From Hyphomonas polymorpha PS728 (GTDB taxonomy: Bacteria; Pseudomonadota; Alphaproteobacteria; Caulobacterales; Hyphomonadaceae), in contig NZ_ARYM01000004.1 of NCBI RefSeq assembly GCF_000685315.1, forward strand, positions 186,001-250,000: a stretch of DNA of 64,000 bases, in the 5' to 3' direction. The position numbers and the translations under genes were made by a program. Below the pieces are notes generated by a model that was given only the letters and a program-made list of their open reading frames with translations, did not search any database and was not told the origin of the DNA. Shown here in pieces: positions 38,550 through 48,280 of the stretch (positions are counted from its first letter, which is position 1; each line of letters opens with the position of its first letter).

Positions 38550-38831
38550 TCAGAATTGGGTGGAACCGCTGCCCTTGTCGGACGCCTTGCCTTCCTTGGC
38601 AGGTCTTTCCGGCTTTTCCGGTGTTTCGCTCTTGGTTGCCGCAGAGCTAGTAGTGGCAGCAGGCTCTTCGCCTTCCACTGCAGACTGGTCAGCAACGACC
38701 TGATCGTCCGGCGCGGCTGGCGTTTCAGGCGAGGGCTTGGTCTCCTTGGTCGCTTCCAAAGCAGACTGAGCCTGCGCCGTCCCCATCAGCAGGGCAGCCC
38801 CAAGAACGACGGTTAACAATTTGTGTTTCAT
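38550..38831 (-). CDS. small exported low-complexity protein
   Basis: A 93-residue protein with a typical signal peptide (K-H-K start, core about 5-18, cleavage near A-Q-A). The mature part is disordered-looking and rich in Ala, Pro, Glu, Thr, Ser and Lys, and ends in T-Q-F. No domain is seen. Use of ATG 38831 gives an ideal signal. It is convergent with the phosphatase gene, 11 nt away. Function unknown. Confidence 0.65.
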   Translation of the reverse strand: MKHKLLTVVLGAALLMGTAQAQSALEATKETKPSPETPAAPDDQVVADQSAVEGEEPAATTSSAATKSETPEKPERPAKEGKASDKGSGSTQF

Positions 38832-38971
38832 CGCTGATCTTCCTACACTTGATTGAAGTTCCACAACCATAACATGCGCAGCCGGCATGGGAACCCAAAA
38901 TGAACGCGGAAAAAACCTGACGCCAACGTCATGTATTTCATTTCGTGAGAATTCGCGTAATCATGCGCGCC

Positions 38972-40471
38972 ATGACCCAGCTCGACACAGACGTTCTCAT
39001 CATTGGCGCCGGCCTCTCAGGCATTGGCGCTGCCGTACATCTCACCAAGCGCAGCCCCGGCAAGCGCTACCGCATCTATGAGGCGCGCGACGCCATCGGC
39101 GGCACCTGGGATCTTTTCCGCTATCCCGGCATCCGCTCGGATTCGGACATGCACACGCTGGGCTATAATTTCAAACCCTGGACAGATGCCAAGGCCATCG
39201 CCGATGGCCCCTCCATCCGCAAATACGTCAACGACACGGCCGACGAATACGGCATCCGCCAGAATATCCGGTTTGACACCAAGATCGTCGCCGCCAACTG
39301 GTCGAGCGCCGATCAGGCCTGGACGGTTACCAGCGAGAATGTGAAAACCGGCGCGCAGGAGAAAACCACCTGCCGTTTCCTGTTCATGTGCGGGGGCTAT
39401 TACCGCTACGATCAGGGCTACCGGCCGGAATTTCCGGGTGAGGCGGCCTTCCGGGGACAGATCATCCACCCTCAGCACTGGCCCGAAGACCTCGACTATT
39501 CGGGCAAGAAGGTCGTCGTCATCGGCTCTGGCGCCACCGCCATGACGCTGGTGCCCTCGATGGCCAGCAAGGCCGGCCATGTCACCATGCTGCAGCGCTC
39601 GCCCACCTATGTGGTCTCGCGCCCGGCGGTTGACGGCCTTGCCAATTTCCTGCGCAAGATCCTGCCTGATCAATGGGCCTATAATCTGATCCGCTGGCGG
39701 AATGTTGCCTTCCAGCAATTCTTCTTCCGCAAGACCCGGTCAGACCCGGCCGCGGCCCGCGAGCGCCTCCTGAAAATGGTGCGCGAGGAGCTGGGGCCGG
39801 ACTATGATGTCGATAAGCATTTCAACCCGGCCTACAATCCTTGGGAACAACGCCTCTGCCTGGTGCCGGATTCAGACCTGTTCAAATCGCTGAAGTCCGG
39901 CAAGGCCAGCATCGAGACCGACCATATCGAGCACTTCACGGAAAAAGGCATCCTGCTGAAATCCGGCAAGGCGCTGGAAGCCGACATCATCGTCACCGCC
40001 ACCGGCCTCAACCTCGTCTTCATGAACGGCGTCGAGGTGTCTATGGACGGAGCCAAGGTCGATCCGGGCCGGCTGCTCAACTATAAGGGCGTGATGCTGT
40101 CGAACGTGCCAAACCTGGCCGTCACCTTCGGCTACACCAACGCCTCCTGGACGCTGAAGGCAGACCTCACCAGCGAATATGTCAGCCGCCTGATCAACCT
40201 GATGGATGAGAAAGGCGCGACCTCCGCCATGCCGTATCTCGCCGCCTTCCCGAACGAGACAGAGCCCTTCGTGGACTTCTCCTCGGGCTATTTCCAGCGC
40301 GTGATGGACCAGTTCCCCCGCCAGCACACAGAAGCGCCCTGGAAACTCAACCAGAACTATTTCGTGGACCGCAAAAACCTCCGGGAGCTGCCCATCGAGG
40401 ACGGCGTCATGCAGTTCCACATTCCGTCAAAGGCCGCGCAGGCAAAACCGGCGATGCAAGCGGCGGAGTAA
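38972..40471 (+). CDS. flavin-containing monooxygenase, Baeyer-Villiger type
   Basis: A 499-residue FAD/NADPH monooxygenase. The FAD motif G-A-G-L-S-G is at 12-17, the NADPH motif G-S-G-A-T-A follows at mid-protein, and between them F160-R-G-Q-I-I-H-P-Q-H-W170 fits the Baeyer-Villiger fingerprint F-x-G-x-x-x-H-x-x-x-W exactly. Such enzymes turn ketones into esters or lactones. Start is uncertain: ATG 38972 gives the standard M-T-Q-L-D-T-D-V-L-I-I-G; ATG 38963 and GTG 38945 are also in frame. A TGACG-N4-CGTCA palindrome lies at 38918-38931. Confidence 0.87.
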   Translation: MTQLDTDVLIIGAGLSGIGAAVHLTKRSPGKRYRIYEARDAIGGTWDLFRYPGIRSDSDMHTLGYNFKPWTDAKAIADGPSIRKYVNDTADEYGIRQNIRFDTKIVAANWSSADQAWTVTSENVKTGAQEKTTCRFLFMCGGYYRYDQGYRPEFPGEAAFRGQIIHPQHWPEDLDYSGKKVVVIGSGATAMTLVPSMASKAGHVTMLQRSPTYVVSRPAVDGLANFLRKILPDQWAYNLIRWRNVAFQQFFFRKTRSDPAAARERLLKMVREELGPDYDVDKHFNPAYNPWEQRLCLVPDSDLFKSLKSGKASIETDHIEHFTEKGILLKSGKALEADIIVTATGLNLVFMNGVEVSMDGAKVDPGRLLNYKGVMLSNVPNLAVTFGYTNASWTLKADLTSEYVSRLINLMDEKGATSAMPYLAAFPNETEPFVDFSSGYFQRVMDQFPRQHTEAPWKLNQNYFVDRKNLRELPIEDGVMQFHIPSKAAQAKPAMQAAE

Positions 40472-40523
40472 TCCGAAGGTACCCACCCTCCGACCCGCAG
40501 GATATGCCTCCTCCTCCTCAGTT

Positions 40524-40550
40524 CCGTCACCCTCGCATCGAGGGTGACGG
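40524..40550. repeat. perfect 12-bp palindromic hairpin (REP-like)
   Basis: Bases 40524-40535 and 40539-40550 are exact reverse complements around CAT. It lies 53 nt after the monooxygenase stop with no T-run. The form (CCGTCACCCTCG type) resembles dispersed intergenic palindromes of alphaproteobacterial genomes; only one copy is in this window. Confidence 0.6.
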
Positions 40551-40642
40551 GGGAACGCAAGCCGTTCTGCCCTTCCAAACACCCCCATAGCCCTCCCTGC
40601 CCACTCGGACTAAACTCTCCCTTCAATGCAAAGGAGGCCCCG

Positions 40643-40810
40643 ATGTGGCTCTGGCTTTTATGGTGGTGTGTGGATGATCATCTGGCGGCGGCGCTGGAAA
40701 CGCCCGGCCTCGGCAATCTGCCGATCTGGGTGCCGCTGATCCTCTCGCTTGCCTTCTCCTTCTCTCTCGACGGCGCCCTGAAACGCGACCGGAAGAAGAT
40801 GCTCGGCTGA
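40643..40810 (+). CDS. 55-residue membrane microprotein
   Basis: A short gene with a near-perfect ribosome-binding site (AAAGGAGG, 6 nt before ATG 40643). The product starts with a tryptophan-rich hydrophobic patch (W-L-W-L-L-W-W near 2-8), has a second hydrophobic segment (about 26-42) and ends with a basic tail (K-R-D-R-K-K). The signal is the strong translation start and membrane-like layout; I know no family. It stands alone between the monooxygenase and the SDR gene. Confidence 0.6.
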   Translation: MWLWLLWWCVDDHLAAALETPGLGNLPIWVPLILSLAFSFSLDGALKRDRKKMLG

Positions 40811-40891
40811 AGGCGGTGCCCGCAAGAAACGGGTGGGCACGCTCTCTGGTCCTGATAGATCGCTCCGGCACTGGAAACCGGGAGATTGGTT

Positions 40892-41638
40892 ATGCGGCTA
40901 GCGGGGAAGACAGCAATCATCACGGGCGCAAGTTCCGGAATAGGCAAGGCCGCTGCCGCCCGCTTTGCCCGTGAAGGCGCCCATGTCATCCTGTCGGGGC
41001 GGCGGGAAAATGCGCTCAGGGAACTGACGGAGAATATCCGTGCCGCAGGCGGCAAGGCACATTTCCTGGCGGGCAACATCGCCGCCCGCAGCCATGTCGA
41101 GGCGCTCACCGGCCTCGCGCTGGAAATCACGGGACGCCTTGATATTGCCTTCAATAATGCCGGCACATTGGGAACCGGCGGATTGATCTGTGATCTGACC
41201 GAAGTTGATTGGCACGATGTAATGGAAGTGAACCTCACCAGCGCCTTTCATGCCGCACAGAGTCAGATCCCGGCCATGCGGAAAACCGGCGCCGGATCAA
41301 TGATTTTCACCTCCAGCTTTGTCGGCCACACGATCGGGCTGCCAGGCATGGCTGCCTATGCCGCCAGTAAGGCGGGGCTGATCGGTCTAGTCCAGGTGCT
41401 AGCGGTAGAGCTTGGCCCGGAAGGTATCCGCGCCAATGCCCTGCTGCCCGGCGGCACCCGCACAGGCATGATGGTGGACGGCGCAGAGGCCCAGATCGCT
41501 GCGCTCCATGCGCTCAAACGTGTGGCAGAGCCAGATGAGATCGCCAACGCTGCTCTCTTCCTTGCCTCTGACGAGGCACGCTTCATCACGGGCAGTGCCA
41601 TGCTGGTCGATGGTGGCAATTCGATTACCAAGGCCTGA
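40892..41638 (+). CDS. SDR family oxidoreductase
   Basis: A 248-residue short-chain dehydrogenase of the classical type. The cofactor loop T-G-A-S-S-G-I-G is near 12-19, N-N-A-G near 86-89, and the catalytic Y-A-A-S-K lies at mid-protein with an upstream Ser. Arg at the end of beta-2 (S-G-R-R-E) suggests NADP(H). The ATG 40892 has GGAG 7 nt upstream. Substrate unknown. It is convergent with the ABC exporter gene. Confidence 0.88.
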   Translation: MRLAGKTAIITGASSGIGKAAAARFAREGAHVILSGRRENALRELTENIRAAGGKAHFLAGNIAARSHVEALTGLALEITGRLDIAFNNAGTLGTGGLICDLTEVDWHDVMEVNLTSAFHAAQSQIPAMRKTGAGSMIFTSSFVGHTIGLPGMAAYAASKAGLIGLVQVLAVELGPEGIRANALLPGGTRTGMMVDGAEAQIAALHALKRVAEPDEIANAALFLASDEARFITGSAMLVDGGNSITKA

Positions 41639-41642
41639 GCCT

Positions 41643-43475
41643 TCAGCGCTCCGTGAACTGAAGCTCGGCCAGCCGGGCATAAAGGCCGCCCTGCGCCACA
41701 AGGCTGTCATGGGTGCCCTCTTCCACGATCCGGCCATGTTCCATCACCAGGATACGGTCGGCCCGGCGAACGGTGGACAGGCGGTGGGCGATCACGAGGG
41801 TCGTGCGCCCTTCGGCGGCGTTCTCGATGGCCCGGCGCACGGCCGCTTCGCTTTCGGAATCCAGCGCCGAGGTTGCCTCGTCCAGCAGCAGCACCGGCGC
41901 ATTGCGCACCAGCGCGCGGGCCAGCGCAATCCGCTGGCGCTGACCACCCGAAAGGCTGCGCCCCTTCTGGCCAAGTTCGGTGGCGAGGCCCTCTTTCTTG
42001 CTGAGGAAGCCCATCGCCTCGGCCATCCGCGCGGCCTGTTCCAGGATCGCGTCATCGGCAGCTTCGTCGCCAAAGCGGATATTGTCGGCGGCCGATCCGG
42101 TAAACAGGGCCGCTTCCTGCGGCGCATAGGCAAAACACCGGCGCCAGTCGCGGGGCTCCGCCTCTGTGGAGGAAACCCCGTCGAGGCGGATTTGCCCCGC
42201 CTGCGGATCAAACAGGCGCAGCGCCAGCCGGAATACGGTTGTTTTCCCCGCCCCGCTCGGCCCCACCAGCGCGACGAACTCGCCCGGCTTCACATCCAGC
42301 GAGAAATCCTTCAGCGCAGAGACAGTCTCCTCTCCATAATGGAACGATACCTTGTCAAAGCTGAGCGCGCCCGGCCCTTTCGCCGGCAGCGGTTTGGGAT
42401 GGGCGGGCGCGGAAATCTCCGGCACCGCGCGCAGCACTTCGGCCGCCCGGTCTGCTGCGCCCGCCGCGCGCATCACTTCGCCGTAAACTTCCGCCAACAT
42501 GCCGAAGCCCGATCCGGCATAGGCGGCATAAAGCACCATGGTCGCGAGGTCGCCAAAGCTCATCTCGCCGCTGGCCACCGCCCGCGCGCCCAGCCACAGA
42601 ACGCCGGTGAAGCCGCCAAACAGCAGCACCGAGACCAGCACGATCATGATCGCCCGCGCGCCCGTGCGCCGCATCGCGGCGGCAAAGGTTGCCTCCACCG
42701 CGCGCTCGAAGACCGAAAGCTGGCCCGCCTCGCGGCCATAGGCCTGGACAAGTTCGATGGAGTCGAGCGTTTCGGCTGCTTCCGCGCCCGCATCAGCGAG
42801 GCGCGACTGGGCCCGGTTGGACATCTTCCGGATCGTCCGCCCGATGATCATCACCGGCAGGATCGCCACCGGCAGCATCGCCAGAAGCGTCAGGCCGAGT
42901 TTCCAGTTCACCGCCAGCATCAGCGCCAGCGCGCCGGTCGTCGTCATCAGCGTGCGCGCCGCCAGCGAGGCGGAGGAGCCGAGGAATGTCTCCAGCAAGG
43001 TGATATCCGCCGTGAGCCGCGAAACCGCCTCGCCTGAGCGCATTCTGGCGTGATAGGCGGGCGAGAGCTTCAGCAGATGGGCGTAGATGTCCCGGCGCAG
43101 GTCGGCGGCGATCCGTTCGCCAAAGCGGGAAACAAAGTAGAAGCGGATTGCGCCGAGGATGCCGGAGCCCACCGCAGCGGCGAACACCCAGAGGAAAGCC
43201 TGGTCGATCAGCGCCTTCAGCAGGGCGGGATCCTGCCCGGCCCGCTGGCCGGCATCGGCCGCCCGGCCGAGCAGCATGGGGATCGCCAGGCTGAGCATGG
43301 CGGCGGCCACCAGGAAGACCAGCGCCACGGTGACCGTGATCCAGTGCCGCCGGGCATAGGGCCAGAGGAGCGCCAGCGGCTTCAGGCTGCGCCCGCGCGG
43401 GCGGCCGATCGCCTCCCCGCCTTCGGGCAGGGTTGTGCGGCGGTCGTCCACGATATCGGCGCTGGAATCGGCCAT
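41643..43475 (-). CDS. ABC transporter, fused membrane and ATPase domains
   Basis: A 610-residue half-transporter that should act as a homodimer. Six helices (about 35-320) are followed by an ATPase domain with Walker [10 protein letters not shown], signature L-S-G-G-Q-R-Q-R and Walker [12 protein letters not shown]. The type is that of MsbA/lipid or multidrug exporters. ATG 43475 is chosen; the frame continues upstream without helices. Substrate unknown. Confidence 0.9.
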   Translation of the reverse strand: MADSSADIVDDRRTTLPEGGEAIGRPRGRSLKPLALLWPYARRHWITVTVALVFLVAAAMLSLAIPMLLGRAADAGQRAGQDPALLKALIDQAFLWVFAAAVGSGILGAIRFYFVSRFGERIAADLRRDIYAHLLKLSPAYHARMRSGEAVSRLTADITLLETFLGSSASLAARTLMTTTGALALMLAVNWKLGLTLLAMLPVAILPVMIIGRTIRKMSNRAQSRLADAGAEAAETLDSIELVQAYGREAGQLSVFERAVEATFAAAMRRTGARAIMIVLVSVLLFGGFTGVLWLGARAVASGEMSFGDLATMVLYAAYAGSGFGMLAEVYGEVMRAAGAADRAAEVLRAVPEISAPAHPKPLPAKGPGALSFDKVSFHYGEETVSALKDFSLDVKPGEFVALVGPSGAGKTTVFRLALRLFDPQAGQIRLDGVSSTEAEPRDWRRCFAYAPQEAALFTGSAADNIRFGDEAADDAILEQAARMAEAMGFLSKKEGLATELGQKGRSLSGGQRQRIALARALVRNAPVLLLDEATSALDSESEAAVRRAIENAAEGRTTLVIAHRLSTVRRADRILVMEHGRIVEEGTHDSLVAQGGLYARLAELQFTER

Positions 43476-43650
43476 AGGCGCGGCATTTCTCCCTGTTGGG
43501 CCCGGCTGTTGCCGAATCCCTGTCAGCGCCCCTTGCGGGGGCGAGGCCTTTCCCTTATACGGCCCACTTCGAATTCCGGCTGAGACATGCCAGCGCACCC
43601 CGGTGCGTCAACCCCGTTCCGAACCGCTTTATGAGAGAGAGGCCCAGGCC

Positions 43651-43869
43651 ATGAAGAAAGAAGGGCATCCCGACTATCATTTCATCACCGTGGTGATGAC
43701 CGATGGCACCGAGTATCAGACCCGCTCCACCTGGGGCAAAGAGGGTGACCGCATGGTGCTCGACATCGACCCGAAAGTGCACCCGGCCTGGACCGGCGGC
43801 GAGGGCAAGTCCCTGGACCGCGGCGGCCGCGTTTCGCGCTTCAAGGACAAGTTCAAAGGCTTCGTGTAA
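43651..43869 (+). CDS. rpmE: 50S ribosomal protein L31
   Basis: A 72-residue L31. H-P-D-Y-H near 6-10, then a beta region with [11 protein letters not shown] near 19-29 and [12 protein letters not shown] near 38-49, fit the family. The CxxC zinc ligands of the classic long form are absent, so this is a cysteine-free L31. Start is ATG 43651, before M-K-K-E-G-H-P. A strong terminator follows. Confidence 0.95.
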   Translation: MKKEGHPDYHFITVVMTDGTEYQTRSTWGKEGDRMVLDIDPKVHPAWTGGEGKSLDRGGRVSRFKDKFKGFV

Positions 43870-43900
43870 GGCTTTCTGCGTCTACGCGATGTGTAGCGTG

Positions 43901-43933
43901 AAAAACCCCGGCCTCTGGCCGGGGTTTTTTCTT
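43901..43933 (+). terminator. intrinsic terminator of rpmE, probably bidirectional
   Basis: A perfect 8-bp stem (43906-43913 with 43917-43924) and 3-nt loop is flanked by five A on the left and TTTTTTCTTT on the right. It would also stop the convergent glycosyltransferase transcript. Confidence 0.92.
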
Positions 43934-43944
43934 TGCAGCGAAGG

Positions 43945-44757
43945 TCAGCTGCGCAGCCGCAGGGCCAGCCCGATGAAGGGAACGGCGAGTTCCACCATAC
44001 CCCGCTCAAGCGGGCCTTTGGCGAACTTCCGGAAATAGCGGGCCAGGCTGCGGGCCTTCTGGGCCTGCACGAAGGCTGAGGGCACATCGGAGGTGGAGGT
44101 GTAATGCAGCGCGCCGGCGGCAGGCTGGTAGATCACGCTCCCCCCGGCCTCGGTGGCCCGGCGGCAGAGATCCACGTCCTCCACATGCAGGAAATACCCC
44201 TCGTCGAAACCGCCGAGCTGCTCGAAATCGGCCCGCCGCATCAGGAAGAAGGCGCCGGAGATGGCGCCGACAGCCACCGGCCCGGAGGGTGGGGGTTCAT
44301 TCTCAAGCGTCCAGCGGGAGAGGCCGAGCGCGGCCATCAGCGTCAGCGTATTGCGCCGGGCGCCGCGCTGTTCCCGCCCGTCTATGCCGAAGATGCGGCC
44401 GCCCACAATCGCCGGCGCCGCAGCCCCTTCCAGCGCCGCTGCCAGCTGGCCGGCCGAGCCGCGCCGGATTACGCAATCCGGGTTGATCACCAGCAGGCGC
44501 TCGGCTGCTGTCTCCCGGGCGGCGCGATTGACCGCTGCGCCGAAGCCTGGATTGTCCAGCCGCAGAAGTTTGGCCTGCCCTGCGCAGCCGGTGATGAAGC
44601 CTTCCAGCCAGGCCTGCACTTCGGGCGGGTTACCATTGTCCGCGATGACGATTTCGGAAATCTCCGGATCGGCTTTGAGCGCATAGAGGCATTCGATGAG
44701 CCGTGGGCCGGTGTGATAGGTCACGACCAGGGCAGCAGTCTGCGCGCGGCCACTCAT
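43945..44757 (-). CDS. glycosyltransferase family 2
   Basis: A 270-residue GT-A fold transferase of the rhamnosyltransferase-like type. V-V-T-Y-H-T-G near 11-17, I-A-D-N-G-N for nucleotide sugar binding, N-P-D-C near 100, and H-V-E-D-V-D-L-C near 195 as acceptor and catalytic-base region. It is cytoplasmic and likely adds a sugar to a cell-surface glycan. Its ATG at 44757 overlaps the stop of the O-antigen ligase-like gene (ATGA), so the two are coupled in the thrS transcript. Confidence 0.88.
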   Translation of the reverse strand: MSGRAQTAALVVTYHTGPRLIECLYALKADPEISEIVIADNGNPPEVQAWLEGFITGCAGQAKLLRLDNPGFGAAVNRAARETAAERLLVINPDCVIRRGSAGQLAAALEGAAAPAIVGGRIFGIDGREQRGARRNTLTLMAALGLSRWTLENEPPPSGPVAVGAISGAFFLMRRADFEQLGGFDEGYFLHVEDVDLCRRATEAGGSVIYQPAAGALHYTSTSDVPSAFVQAQKARSLARYFRKFAKGPLERGMVELAVPFIGLALRLRS

Positions 44758-46028
44758 TCGGCTGCCTTGCTGCTTCGGTTGAGCAGGATGAGCATGGCCA
44801 CCGCCAGGGCGAGCCCCGACCAGAACGCTTCGTTCCATACGCTGTAGGAGAAGTTGAAGATGCTGAAGGCGGCGCCCGCCATGCCGGCAATGGCGAAGCT
44901 GATTTCCGGGCGCAGCTGCGACGGGCGCGGCAGGCGGAAGCCGATCACCGTGATGGCAAAAGCCGCCAGCATGGCCCCCACAAAGCCGGTCTCGGCCCAG
45001 ATCTGCAGCGGCATGTTATGCGGATGCCCCGGCACGACGGGAAAGTCTTGCCAGAACTCCGGCAACTGCGCCGCCCAAGCCGGATAGTCGGCATAGGTCT
45101 CGCGCCATGTCCGTGTGGCCATCAGGCCGTGGCCCGTATAAGGCGCCTCCCCGATGCGGTTCATCACCACTTCCCAGGACCAGAAACGAGACCGGAAGGA
45201 TGCCGGCAGAAGGCTGTCGAGCCCCGTCATCAGCCGGATGAACTGGCTGACCATGAAGGGGGCCGCCGCAATGTGGCCGGCAATGACACCGAACAGCCAG
45301 CGATAGCCGGTTTCAGGCAGCAGCCGGATCAGCAGGAACGCGCCGATCATGCCGCAGACGGCAAAGACGGCGGCATGATTGTCCGTCATCAGAGCGGCAA
45401 AAACCGTCAGCAGCACCAGGCCCGAGGCGCCGAGCAAGCCGGCCCGGTCGCCCCGCGCGCCGAGCGCTGCGGCCAGGATGGGTAGAACCACAGTGAAGAG
45501 GTTAATGTTGCGGCCGATATTCTGGACGCCGTTGACGACATCCTGAGGATTGTCGCCATAGAGCATCTGCAGGACCGGGCCGGCAACCAGGGCCGAGAGG
45601 AATACCAGCGCCCCCTGCGCCGCCAGGACGCCATAAATCCACTTGCGTGTGCGGGGCCCAAGCTGGGACCGCATGGCCCCGGCAATGGTCAACATCGCAA
45701 AGCTGGCGGTGAGAACAATGATCAGGCTGCGCGCGCCAATGGCGAATGTGCCTTCAAACAGATTGCCGCTGACCAGCCGGCTTGTGGCAGGCGACCAGAC
45801 TTCGCTGATGGCCGCCCAGCCGATGAAGGCAATCGCGAAGCCTGCATAGAGGGTGGGCGGCATACGCGGCCGGGCAAGGATCAGCGCGGCAATGCCGGTC
45901 AGCCCGAGAAGCGGAGCAAAACCCAGCGTGCCCAGCACGGCCAGAAGCGGCCAGAGCAGAAGCAGTCCGGCAAAGACAGGTCCGTAAGCCATTCTGCTCA
46001 CTCTGGCCGTTGAGAACGGAGTTGTCAC
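44754..46028 (-). CDS. O-antigen ligase/polymerase family membrane protein
   Basis: A 424-residue protein with about 11-12 helices and the Wzy_C/WaaL type of large periplasmic loop containing P-Y-T-G-H-G-L and P-G-H-P-H-N-M-P-L-Q. This loop is typical of O-antigen ligases and related polymerases. The frame starts with GTG 46028, only 6 nt after the thrS stop; ATG 45992 is an alternative that begins nearer the first helix. Acts in surface polysaccharide assembly with the downstream glycosyltransferase. Confidence 0.83.
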   Translation of the reverse strand: MTTPFSTARVSRMAYGPVFAGLLLLWPLLAVLGTLGFAPLLGLTGIAALILARPRMPPTLYAGFAIAFIGWAAISEVWSPATSRLVSGNLFEGTFAIGARSLIIVLTASFAMLTIAGAMRSQLGPRTRKWIYGVLAAQGALVFLSALVAGPVLQMLYGDNPQDVVNGVQNIGRNINLFTVVLPILAAALGARGDRAGLLGASGLVLLTVFAALMTDNHAAVFAVCGMIGAFLLIRLLPETGYRWLFGVIAGHIAAAPFMVSQFIRLMTGLDSLLPASFRSRFWSWEVVMNRIGEAPYTGHGLMATRTWRETYADYPAWAAQLPEFWQDFPVVPGHPHNMPLQIWAETGFVGAMLAAFAITVIGFRLPRPSQLRPEISFAIAGMAGAAFSIFNFSYSVWNEAFWSGLALAVAMLILLNRSSKAAE

Positions 46029-46034
46029 CGCCCC

Positions 46035-48017
46035 TTAACTGGGAGCGCGCTTCAGATCGGGCGGGAGCGCCTCATCTGCCAGCGAAACGAGCGCTTCTTC
46101 CAGCGAGAGGATCTGCTGACCGTTCGAACCCAGACGGCGCAGCGCCACCTTGCGCTCTTCCGCTTCCCGCGCGCCGACAACCGCAATGACCGGAACCTTC
46201 TGCAGAGAATGTTCCCGGACCTTGTAGTTGATCGTTTCATTGCGCCGGTCGACCTCTGCCCGGAGCCCTGCCTTGCGCAGCTCGGCAGCCACCTCTTCGG
46301 CATAGCTGCCGGCGGCGTCATCGGAGATCGCCGCGACGACGACCTGCACCGGCGCGAGCCAGATCGGGAAGGCCCCGGCGAATTCTTCGATCAGGATACC
46401 GATGAACCGCTCCATCGAACCGAGGATCGCGCGGTGCAGCATCACGGGACGCTGCTTGGAGCCGTCAGAGGCAATATATTCCGCCCCCAGACGTTCAGGC
46501 AGAACATAATCAAGCTGGAGCGTGCCGCACTGCCAGACCCGGCCGATGGCATCCGTCAGCTGGAATTCGAGCTTGGGCCCGTAGAAAGCGCCCTCCCCCG
46601 GCAGCAATTCGCAGGGCAGACCGGCGGCATCAACCGCCGCCTGGAGGCCAGCCTCGGCCCGGTCCCATGTCGCATCATCACCGGCGCGCACGTCGGGGCG
46701 CGTAGACAGCTTCACTGCGATCTTCTCGAAGCCGAAATCGCGGTAGACGCTTTCCAGCAGGCGGCAGAACTGGATGGATTCCTCGACGATCTGGTCTTCA
46801 CGGCAGAAGATGTGGGCGTCGTCCTGCGTGAACTGGCGCACGCGCATGATGCCGTGAATGGCGCCGTGCGGCTCGTTGCGGTGGCAACAGCCGAATTCGG
46901 CCAGGCGCAGCGGCAGGTCGCGATAGGATTTCTGGCCGGATTTGAACACCTCGACATGTGCCGGGCAGTTCATCGGCTTCAGCGCCATCAGCTTTGCGTC
47001 TTCCGGCACGGAGATTTCCACGCCCTCTTCGCCTTCCGGAATGAAGTCCGGCACGATGAACATGTTCTCGCGATACTTGCCCCAATGGCCGGATTTTTCC
47101 CACTGGACGGAATCCATCAGCTGCGGCGTCTTGATTTCCTCATAGCCCGACGCGTCCAGACGCCGGCGCATATAAGCCTCAATCTGACGCCAGACTTGGA
47201 ATCCATTGGGATGCCAGAAGACAGAGCCAGCCGCCGCCATGCCATCCAGATGGAAGAGGTCGAGCTGCGCGCCGAGTTTCCGGTGGTCGCGCTTTTCGGC
47301 TTCTTCCAGGCGGTGGAGATGTTCCTTGAGGTCTTTCTCGCTCGCCCAGGCCGTGCCGTACATCCGCTGGAGCATTTCATTGCGATGGTCGCCGCGCCAA
47401 TAGGCGCCGGCCAGTTTCATCAGCTTGAACGCCTTGGGTAGTTTGCCCGTGGACGGAAGATGTGGGCCACGGCAGAGGTCAAACCAGTTGCCCTGTTTAT
47501 ACACCGTGATGGCTTCACCCGGCGGGATGATGTCGTCGATGATCTGGGCCTTGTAGTCTTCGCCAATGCGCTTGAATTCGGCGATGGCGGCGTCCTTGTC
47601 CCAGACTTCGCGGATGATCGGGTAATCGGCATCGACGATCTCGCGCATCTTCGCTTCGATCTTTTCGAACTCGTCCGTGGAGAAAGGCTCCTTGCGGGCG
47701 AAGTCGTAATAGAAGCCGTCATCGATGACGGGGCCGATCGTCACCTGGGCATCGGGGTAGAGTTCCTGAACCGCCTGGGCGAGCACGTGGGCTGCGTCAT
47801 GGCGGATCAGTTCGAGGCCTTCGGGATCGCGGTCCGTGATGATGGCGACACAGGCATCACCTTCAAGCGGACGGACGAGATCCCACATCTGGCCGTCGAC
47901 CTTGGCGGCGAGAGCCTTCTTGGCGAGGGATTTGGAGATCGACTCGGCAACGTCCAGCGGCGAAGCGCCGTCCTGGTATTCGCGTTTGGAGCCATCGGGC
48001 AGCGTGACTTGGATCAT
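46035..48017 (-). CDS. thrS: threonine--tRNA ligase
   Basis: A 660-residue class II synthetase. An N-terminal TGS domain (V-T-L-P-D-G-S-K-R) is followed by the editing domain (R-H-D-A-A-H-V-L and C-R-G-P-H-L-P-S). The catalytic core has zinc ligands such as M-N-C-P-A-H, and motif 2 [12 protein letters not shown]. The anticodon-binding domain closes the protein. All parts are complete. The 264-nt region upstream contains two inverted repeats. It leads a short operon with the O-antigen ligase-like gene and the glycosyltransferase. Confidence 0.97.
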   Translation of the reverse strand: MIQVTLPDGSKREYQDGASPLDVAESISKSLAKKALAAKVDGQMWDLVRPLEGDACVAIITDRDPEGLELIRHDAAHVLAQAVQELYPDAQVTIGPVIDDGFYYDFARKEPFSTDEFEKIEAKMREIVDADYPIIREVWDKDAAIAEFKRIGEDYKAQIIDDIIPPGEAITVYKQGNWFDLCRGPHLPSTGKLPKAFKLMKLAGAYWRGDHRNEMLQRMYGTAWASEKDLKEHLHRLEEAEKRDHRKLGAQLDLFHLDGMAAAGSVFWHPNGFQVWRQIEAYMRRRLDASGYEEIKTPQLMDSVQWEKSGHWGKYRENMFIVPDFIPEGEEGVEISVPEDAKLMALKPMNCPAHVEVFKSGQKSYRDLPLRLAEFGCCHRNEPHGAIHGIMRVRQFTQDDAHIFCREDQIVEESIQFCRLLESVYRDFGFEKIAVKLSTRPDVRAGDDATWDRAEAGLQAAVDAAGLPCELLPGEGAFYGPKLEFQLTDAIGRVWQCGTLQLDYVLPERLGAEYIASDGSKQRPVMLHRAILGSMERFIGILIEEFAGAFPIWLAPVQVVVAAISDDAAGSYAEEVAAELRKAGLRAEVDRRNETINYKVREHSLQKVPVIAVVGAREAEERKVALRRLGSNGQQILSLEEALVSLADEALPPDLKRAPS

Positions 48018-48130
48018 GGGTCTTTGGTTTCTTTGGCGGGCTGCGGAACGGCATGTCCCCGCAGGAAAATCTGGGAATCCGGCTAAGGCTTCTGGCGCGC
48101 CGTGATTAACGCGGCTTTACCGGGCTGCCT

Positions 48131-48221
48131 ACCCCGTTTTCAGGGTCGCCGGGACGGGGTCATCTTGTGCGGGTGCATGAACGGGCACGCGGGCGCGCCT
48201 TCAGAAGTGCGTCATGCACCC
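48131..48221. repeat. inverted repeats in the thrS/yidD gap
   Basis: Two inverted repeats: 48131-48137 with 48154-48160 (7 bp), and 48171-48180 with 48212-48221 (10 bp, perfect). The second may extend inward through GCAC 48185-48188 and GTGC 48207-48210. They lie 115-205 nt upstream of thrS, outside any gene. No terminator T-run and no T-box sequence is visible. Confidence 0.5.
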
Positions 48222-48280
48222 TGACGAGTTCGCGGGGTGAGCCCGGTGAGAAAGAAACCTGCGTTCATGCCGCTCATATG

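Noticed and set aside
48018..48280. T-box leader for thrS
   Set aside because: No T-box consensus, specifier loop or terminator/antiterminator pair is visible; T-boxes are also rare in Alphaproteobacteria. Only inverted repeats were recorded.
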